A stretch of 9,698 nucleotides of DNA, from the NCBI GenBank assembly GCA_023396555.1, contig JAEWWC010000148.1, positions 1 through 9,698 of the forward strand, in the 5' to 3' direction. Below, piece after piece: positions 5,901 through 9,698 of this stretch. Source of the DNA: Bacillota bacterium. Lineage in GTDB: Bacteria; Bacillota; Clostridia; Christensenellales; SZUA-584. Numbering within the stretch: position 1 is the stretch's first letter; the number at the start of each line of letters is the position of its first letter. A program made the translations under genes and the position numbers. The notes under the pieces were generated by a model. That model searched no databases and had not been told where the DNA came from. It saw only the letters and a program-made list of their open reading frames with translations.

Positions 5901-7340
5901 TTCCATCACTTGTTTAACACTGCTTTTTACCGCTTCCTTGCCTCGAAGGTATGAGATGAAAGCAGCAAAAACGCTGATGATGAACGATATAAGAAACGCT
6001 GTCTTCAGTCCGGCGATAAAATGACTGACGGCGATGCCTTCGGAACCTACTTGCGTACCTGTGAACAACCCCTGCAAAGCGGCAGGGTCGATGCTGGAGG
6101 AGATGATCGCCATGGCAAGCGCGATGCTGACCACGCTGCCCGCGTTGTTCATCATGGTACGCACACCTGCCGCGATACCCCGGCGCTCCACCGCCACAGC
6201 ACCCATGATGGCACTGGTGTTGGGCGAAAAGAACATGCCGGAGCCCAGACCGGAGATGAACATCCAAACGGAGAGCTCAAATACGGAGGAGTTTTCCGAA
6301 ATGCCCACCAGTCCGAGCAGGCCCACAGCGGAGACCAGCAGCCCTGCGGCACTGAGCCCGCGCGAGCCGATCCGGTCGGATAGCCACCCGCTGATGGGCG
6401 CCATGATCATCATGGATACGGCGAAGGGAGCCAGCAATATGCCTGCGATCACGGGATCGTACGCTTTGATACCCTGAAAATAGAACACAAGCAGGAATGT
6501 GACAGCGCCGCGTGCTACGCCGTTGAGCAGATTGCTGGTATACGCGAACGCAAGCGGACGTGTTTTGAACAGCGACAGATCCAGCATGGGCTGCTTGACC
6601 CGCGTTTCAATGATTATGAAAGCGGCAAGGAAGAGCAGGGCCGCCGCGAAGGACGCGATGACGTCGGCACGCGCCCAGCCGTAAAATCCACCGAACGTAA
6701 GCCCCAGCAGCAGTGCGGTGATGCCGATGGTGAAGGTGACGGTTCCCGGCCAGTCGAATTTCTGCCGCTCGGGCAGCACATCCAGCTCCTTGAGCTGCAG
6801 CGCGCCCCATATCGTACCGATGATGCCGATGGGGATATTGATATAGAATATATAACGCCAGCCGATGCCGATGAACGCGCCGCCGAGTATAGGGCCGATG
6901 ACGGACGCGACGCTGATCACCATGCCGTTGATGCCCATGGCTTTGCCGAATTCTTTTTTAGGAAACGCGTCCGCGACGATGGGCGTGCTGTTGGCTACCA
7001 GCAGCGCGCCGCCGATTGACTGTATGAAACGGAACAGCAGCAGCTCGATGCCCGAGGTGGAAAATCCGCAGAGCGCCGAACCGATGGTGAACACCATAAA
7101 GCCGCTCAAGAAAAGCTTCTTGCGGCCGATCATGTCCGCCACGCGCCCGATGGACGGGACGAGTATCGTCAGCACCAGCATATAGATCATCACGGTCCAG
7201 ATGATGATATCCATGCCGGCGTTTAGGTCCTTCATAATGGCCGGCAGTGCGATGATCAGCGTGCTGCCGCTTAACACGGAAAACAATGCGCCCAGAGTGG
7301 TGCAGGAGAGAGCAATCCATTTGTATTCGAATTTCTTCAT
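5889..7340 (-). CDS. MFS drug efflux transporter, DHA2 (EmrB/QacA) type
   Basis: The 483-residue protein has the length and hydrophobic pattern of a 14-helix DHA2 proton-drug antiporter in the cytoplasmic membrane. Visible family signs are ALPAIMKDLN (31-40, motif D1 region), motif A GRVADMIGRKK (65-75) in the loop between helices 2 and 3, motif C-like ASVIGPILGG (145-154) in helix 5, and WRYIFYINIPIG (161-172). The substrate cannot be read from sequence; multidrug or toxic-compound export is usual. The ATG lies 4 nt after the marR stop, with an AGGA ribosome site inside the last marR codons, so the two are co-transcribed and probably translationally coupled. The gene looks richer in G+C at third positions than the plus-strand TetR gene. 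Confidence 0.92.
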   Translation of the reverse strand: MKKFEYKWIALSCTTLGALFSVLSGSTLIIALPAIMKDLNAGMDIIIWTVMIYMLVLTILVPSIGRVADMIGRKKLFLSGFMVFTIGSALCGFSTSGIELLLFRFIQSIGGALLVANSTPIVADAFPKKEFGKAMGINGMVISVASVIGPILGGAFIGIGWRYIFYINIPIGIIGTIWGALQLKELDVLPERQKFDWPGTVTFTIGITALLLGLTFGGFYGWARADVIASFAAALLFLAAFIIIETRVKQPMLDLSLFKTRPLAFAYTSNLLNGVARGAVTFLLVFYFQGIKAYDPVIAGILLAPFAVSMMIMAPISGWLSDRIGSRGLSAAGLLVSAVGLLGLVGISENSSVFELSVWMFISGLGSGMFFSPNTSAIMGAVAVERRGIAAGVRTMMNNAGSVVSIALAMAIISSSIDPAALQGLFTGTQVGSEGIAVSHFIAGLKTAFLISFIISVFAAFISYLRGKEAVKSSVKQVMESTD

Positions 7341-7344
7341 TGTC

Positions 7345-7779
7345 TTATGTCCTGTCCTTGTAGTTGTATGCGTTTTTGGCCATTTTGTACAAAATCTGCT
7401 CGGCCAGCAGTTTTTCGTCGTCTTTGAGCCCGGACATCAGCACGCTTTCCCAACTGCTGATGGCGTCCTCTATCACAGGCATTGTGTCCTGCGCCTTTTG
7501 CGTGAGGAACACCTTGACAGCCCTTTTGTCGTCCGGGTCGGCGCTGCGGGTGATATATCCTTCTTCCTCCAGACTTTTGATGGATTTTGCGATGCAGCCC
7601 TTATCCACCTTGATGTAGTCGGTAAGGTCCTGCTGGCTTAGCCCGCCATTCCGGCTGAGGTAAAGGAGTATGATCAGCTGTCCCCTGCCGATGTTGTACG
7701 ACTCCATTCTTTTGCTCATATAACTCTGCCCGTAACGGTACAGTATGGATATCCATTTGCCCGATTCATTGTTTGTCAT
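7345..7779 (-). CDS. MarR-family transcriptional regulator of the efflux operon
   Basis: The 144-residue protein has the standard MarR size. The winged helix-turn-helix is visible: LSQQDLTDYIKVDKGCIAKSIKSLEEEGYI (48-77) holds the recognition helix, and RSADPDDKRAVKVFLTQKA (78-96) is the wing with the conserved D-x-R type pair (D84, R86). The open frame extends upstream to a TTG at 7842, but that codon lies inside the -35 box. The ATG at 7777-7779 has an AGGTG ribosome site 6 nt away and is chosen as the start. MarR proteins bind as dimers to palindromes and release on ligand binding; an autorepressor of itself plus the following MFS pump is the expected role. The ligand is unknown. Confidence 0.92.
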   Translation of the reverse strand: MTNNESGKWISILYRYGQSYMSKRMESYNIGRGQLIILLYLSRNGGLSQQDLTDYIKVDKGCIAKSIKSLEEEGYITRSADPDDKRAVKVFLTQKAQDTMPVIEDAISSWESVLMSGLKDDEKLLAEQILYKMAKNAYNYKDRT

Positions 7780-7813
7780 CGTTACACCTGCCAGATTTAA
7801 AACTTGTGCGCAT

Positions 7814-7842
7814 ATTATAATACTGGATAGTTGTATGTGCAA
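7814..7842 (-). promoter_or_regulatory. Promoter of the marR-efflux operon
   Basis: On the minus strand TTGCAC (7837-7842) and TATAAT (7814-7819) are 17 bp apart. The start would be near 7807, leaving about 28 nt before the marR ATG. This placement rules out the longer TTG-start version of the regulator. Confidence 0.8.
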
Positions 7843-7846
7843 CTAT
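7827..7846. promoter_or_regulatory. Probable MarR operator
   Basis: A perfect inverted repeat, ATAGTTG (7827-7833), 6-bp spacer, CAACTAT (7840-7846), overlaps the -35 box of the marR promoter. The 20-bp size and half-site spacing suit a MarR dimer, and binding here would block RNA polymerase. Binding itself is inferred. Confidence 0.7.
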
Positions 7847-7888
7847 TTTTTACACTCCATATTTTCCGGGAAAATTAAAAAAGGGATA

Positions 7889-7919
7889 TTGACTTAGAGT
7901 TAGCGCTAAGGTTTATGAT
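7889..7919 (+). promoter_or_regulatory. MerR-type promoter and operator of the aldo/keto reductase gene
   Basis: TTGACT (7889-7894) and TATGAT (7914-7919) are separated by 19 bp. The stretch 7893-7910, CTTAGAGTTAGCGCTAAG, is an 18-bp dyad with 7 of 9 pairs matching, lying across the spacer. A long spacer with a central dyad is the known design for MerR-family activators, which untwist the DNA; the sequence resembles sites of aldehyde- or thiol-stress MerR proteins (AdhR/NmlR group). A 17-bp alternative with TTTATG as -10 is possible. The predicted leader is about 105 nt. Confidence 0.6.
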
Positions 7920-8032
7920 TCAGAATAACAGAGCCCATTAGGTGCTTGTCTATGTGATTTGCGCTATCCGGCTTTGGCAGGCGGGCAGCGCTTTGCGTCT
8001 GTTCAGCCCAAAAAAATGTGGAGGATGAAGCG

Positions 8033-8953
8033 ATGAGAACAATCAAGCTGGGGAAATCGAATCTGGATGTGCCGGTAATTGCTGTTGGCTGCATGCGCCT
8101 GAACCGGCTGAATAAATCCGAATCGGAACATTTTGTACAGACGGCGCTGGACGAAGGCGCAAATTTCTTTGACCATGCGGACGTCTATGGCGACGGGGAA
8201 TGCGAGGAGATATTCGCGGATGCGATTCACATGAATGCCTCTGTACGCGAGAAGGTGATACTGCAGTCCAAGTGCGGCATCAGAAGAAACATCGGGCACG
8301 ATTTTTCCAAGAAGCACATACTGGAGTCTGCGGATGGCATATTAAAGCGTCTGAAGACCGAGTATCTGGACATACTGCTGCTGCACAGAGCCGATGCACT
8401 GGTGGAACCGGAAGAGGTGGCCGAGGCCTTTGATATACTGCAGTCAGCCGGTAAAGTGCGTAATTTTGGTGTTTCCAACCTTAACCCCATGCAGATACAG
8501 CTGTTGCAGAAGTTTGTCAAGCAGCCGTTCCTGGCCAATCAGCTGCAGCTCAGCATCACCAACGCAACGATGATCTCTCAGGGGCTTCATGTCAATATGT
8601 TGGACGAACGTGCGGTGAACCGCGACGGCAGCATACTGGATTTCTGCCGTTTGAATGACATTACGATTCAGCCCTGGTCGCCCTTCCAGTACGGCTTCTT
8701 TGACGGCGCCTTTCTGGATAACGACAAATTCCCCGAGCTGAACGCTAAAATCGACGAGATAGCCGCCAAATACAATGTGAGTAACACCACCATTGCGATC
8801 GCGTGGCTGCTGCGCCATCCGGCCAAGATGCAGCCGGTAACGGGCACGATGAATGTGCAGCGCATCAGGGACTGCGCCAAGGCGGCGGACATCATGATTA
8901 CCCGCGAGGAGTGGTACGAAATCTACCTGGCTGCCGGGAACATACTTCCGTAA
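8033..8953 (+). CDS. Aldo/keto reductase, YdhF-like
   Basis: The 306-residue protein is a full-length TIM-barrel NAD(P)H-dependent oxidoreductase, cytoplasmic. The catalytic tetrad is visible: Asp47 and Tyr52 in FFDHADVYG, Lys80 in LQSKCG, and His118 in ILLLHRAD. Cofactor-site sequences are KVRNFGVSNLNPMQ, WSPFQYG and, near the C-terminus, PVTGTMNVQRIRDCAKAADI. The overall pattern (VPVIAVGCMRLN at the start, TREEWYEIY at the end) fits the YdhF-like group. The natural substrate is unknown; small aldehydes or ketones are typical. The frame can be extended to GTG at 8018, but GGAGG at 8020-8024 sits 8 nt before the ATG at 8033, so the ATG is the start. It is divergent from marR and monocistronic. 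Confidence 0.93.
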   Translation: MRTIKLGKSNLDVPVIAVGCMRLNRLNKSESEHFVQTALDEGANFFDHADVYGDGECEEIFADAIHMNASVREKVILQSKCGIRRNIGHDFSKKHILESADGILKRLKTEYLDILLLHRADALVEPEEVAEAFDILQSAGKVRNFGVSNLNPMQIQLLQKFVKQPFLANQLQLSITNATMISQGLHVNMLDERAVNRDGSILDFCRLNDITIQPWSPFQYGFFDGAFLDNDKFPELNAKIDEIAAKYNVSNTTIAIAWLLRHPAKMQPVTGTMNVQRIRDCAKAADIMITREEWYEIYLAAGNILP

Positions 8954-8986
8954 CAGATTGCCTCAGTACTCCCATATCTCCCAACC

Positions 8987-9016
8987 AAAAACCACGCCGA
9001 TAAAGACGTGGTTTTT
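8987..9016 (+). terminator. Terminator after the aldo/keto reductase gene
   Basis: AAAAACCACG (8987-8996), a 10-nt loop and CGTGGTTTTT (9007-9016) form a perfect 10-bp hairpin with T5 on one side and A5 on the other, so it could act in both directions. It lies 33 nt after the stop codon. Confidence 0.85.
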
Positions 9017-9098
9017 GATATTTAAACTTCATGGTATATATAACAAATCGTAAAAGAACTCCAAACAACTAATAGAATTATCACTACCTTTGCTGATC

Positions 9099-9113
9099 GC
9101 CATGAATCATGGC
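9099..9113. promoter_or_regulatory. 15-bp palindrome of unknown use
   Basis: GCCATGA-A-TCATGGC is a perfect inverted repeat around one central base, about 50 bp upstream of the -35 box of the TetR gene. It is flanked by a looser pair, GATCG (9095-9099) and CGATC (9124-9128). No T-run follows, so it is not a terminator; a binding site for a regulator is possible. Confidence 0.35.
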
Positions 9114-9162
9114 TTGCAATAGACGATCCTGTTAAAAGCCAAAAAAATTCTGCAAAAAGCTC

Positions 9163-9191
9163 TTGACATTTTAAGTTCAACCTAATAGAAT
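9163..9191 (+). promoter_or_regulatory. Promoter of the TetR-family gene
   Basis: A perfect TTGACA (9163-9168) and TAGAAT (9186-9191) are 17 bp apart. The start would be near 9198, about 38 nt before the ATG. Confidence 0.8.
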
Positions 9192-9204
9192 TTAACTAAG
9201 TTAA
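9192..9204. promoter_or_regulatory. Probable TetR autoregulatory operator
   Basis: TTAACT-A-AGTTAA is a perfect 13-bp palindrome right after the -10 box, covering the expected transcription start. A further half site AGTTAA lies at 9218-9223. A repressor bound here would block its own promoter, as is common for TetR proteins. The AT-rich setting makes chance palindromes more likely, so confidence is moderate. Confidence 0.5.
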
Positions 9205-9235
9205 AAAATTAGAACATAGTTAAAAGAAGGTTGTA

Positions 9236-9698
9236 ATGAAAATATCAAAAAGAGAACGTACTCAAAAAGAGATCATGGAAGCTGCGAAAGCTATCATTCA
9301 CAGTAAAGGGCATGAAGCCGTTACCGTCCGATATTTGGCTGAGGAAACAGGATATTCGTATACCAATCTTTATTATTATTTTAAGGACTTGAATTCTCTC
9401 CTATGGGCATTACGCCTTAATATGATTGAAGATATGATTACAGAGCTTACCGATGTATCAATCCCCCGAGAAAATTGGGCAGAAGAAATTCTGGGCGCTT
9501 TTTACAGCTACATGGACTATTTTTTAAAGCACCCGAACGTCTTTAAGTTTTTTTACTTTTATCAATTTACTCAACCGGAAGGGGATGACAGTTATCAGAA
9601 GCTCGAACAACGGTTTCACGGTATTTGGCAGGCTTCTTTTAAAAGGCTTATCCGGGAAGGTATTATTCAGGCCGAAGATATTGAAGTCGTTGCCAAGA
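9236..9698 (+). CDS. TetR/AcrR-family regulator, 3' end outside the window
   Basis: Only the first 154 residues are present; the gene runs off the edge. The N-terminus MKISKRERTQKEIMEAAKAI is followed by the TetR DNA-binding domain: VTVRYLAEETGYSYTNLYYYFKDLNSLL (29-56) contains the helix-turn-helix with the family YYYF signature. The rest (from about 57) is the helical ligand and dimer domain, rich in aromatic residues (FYSYMDYF, VFKFFYFYQF). The ATG has AGAAGG at 9225-9230, 5 nt away. The coding sequence is clearly more AT-rich than the efflux and reductase genes. Its targets are not visible; a downstream gene beyond the edge is likely, and self-regulation is suggested by the palindrome at its start. 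Confidence 0.88.
   Translation, partial: MKISKRERTQKEIMEAAKAIIHSKGHEAVTVRYLAEETGYSYTNLYYYFKDLNSLLWALRLNMIEDMITELTDVSIPRENWAEEILGAFYSYMDYFLKHPNVFKFFYFYQFTQPEGDDSYQKLEQRFHGIWQASFKRLIREGIIQAEDIEVVAK

Noticed and set aside
6034..6477. Several 100-150-codon plus-strand frames inside the efflux gene
   Set aside because: They are shadows of a GC-rich gene in other frames; the DHA2 transporter reading has clear conserved motifs along its whole length.
8444..8818. Minus-strand frame inside the aldo/keto reductase gene
   Set aside because: Antisense shadow; the plus-strand frame carries the complete catalytic tetrad.

Overview
The window looks like chromosomal DNA from a Gram-positive anaerobe-like bacterium (Bacillota, probably class Clostridia). 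Reasons: strong AGGAGG-type ribosome binding sites, near-consensus sigma-A promoters with 17-bp spacers, a VanW/G5 protein, a Clostridia-style double PRC-barrel protein, and a tRNA gene with encoded CCA. The genus cannot be told from sequence reading alone. I see no transposase, integrase, CRISPR array, rRNA or phage gene.

Left block, all minus strand (about 5540 down to 254): a strong promoter (5514-5542) drives a leader of about 180 nt holding a nested stem-loop. Then come three tightly packed genes: a 554-residue membrane protein with three N-terminal membrane helices, a long acidic repeat region and a C-terminal helical (TPR-like) domain; a VanW/G5 envelope protein whose start overlaps the previous stop by ATGA; and a PRC-barrel protein whose ribosome binding site overlaps the VanW stop. 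A hairpin terminator (about 1494-1531) ends this operon. A separate promoter then serves a gene fusing a four-cysteine zinc ribbon to a degenerate RbsC-like ABC permease, with no ATPase or binding protein in view. Bases 1-253 hold no gene I can support.

Middle (5652-5806): a complete tRNA-Val (anticodon CAC) with its own promoter and terminator, minus strand. To its right, also on the minus strand, is a two-gene unit: a MarR-type regulator and a 14-helix DHA2-type drug efflux pump. A perfect 7+6+7 inverted repeat overlies the regulator's -35 box, the expected arrangement for an autorepressed efflux operon.

Right block (plus strand): an aldo/keto reductase of the YdhF-like group, divergent from marR. 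Its promoter has a 19-bp spacer containing a dyad, the hallmark of MerR-type activation, although no MerR gene lies in the window. A bidirectional terminator follows. Last comes a TetR-family regulator with a palindrome at its expected transcription start, cut by the window edge. This right half reads as a stress/detoxification neighbourhood with three different regulator types; the left half is an envelope operon of unknown precise role.
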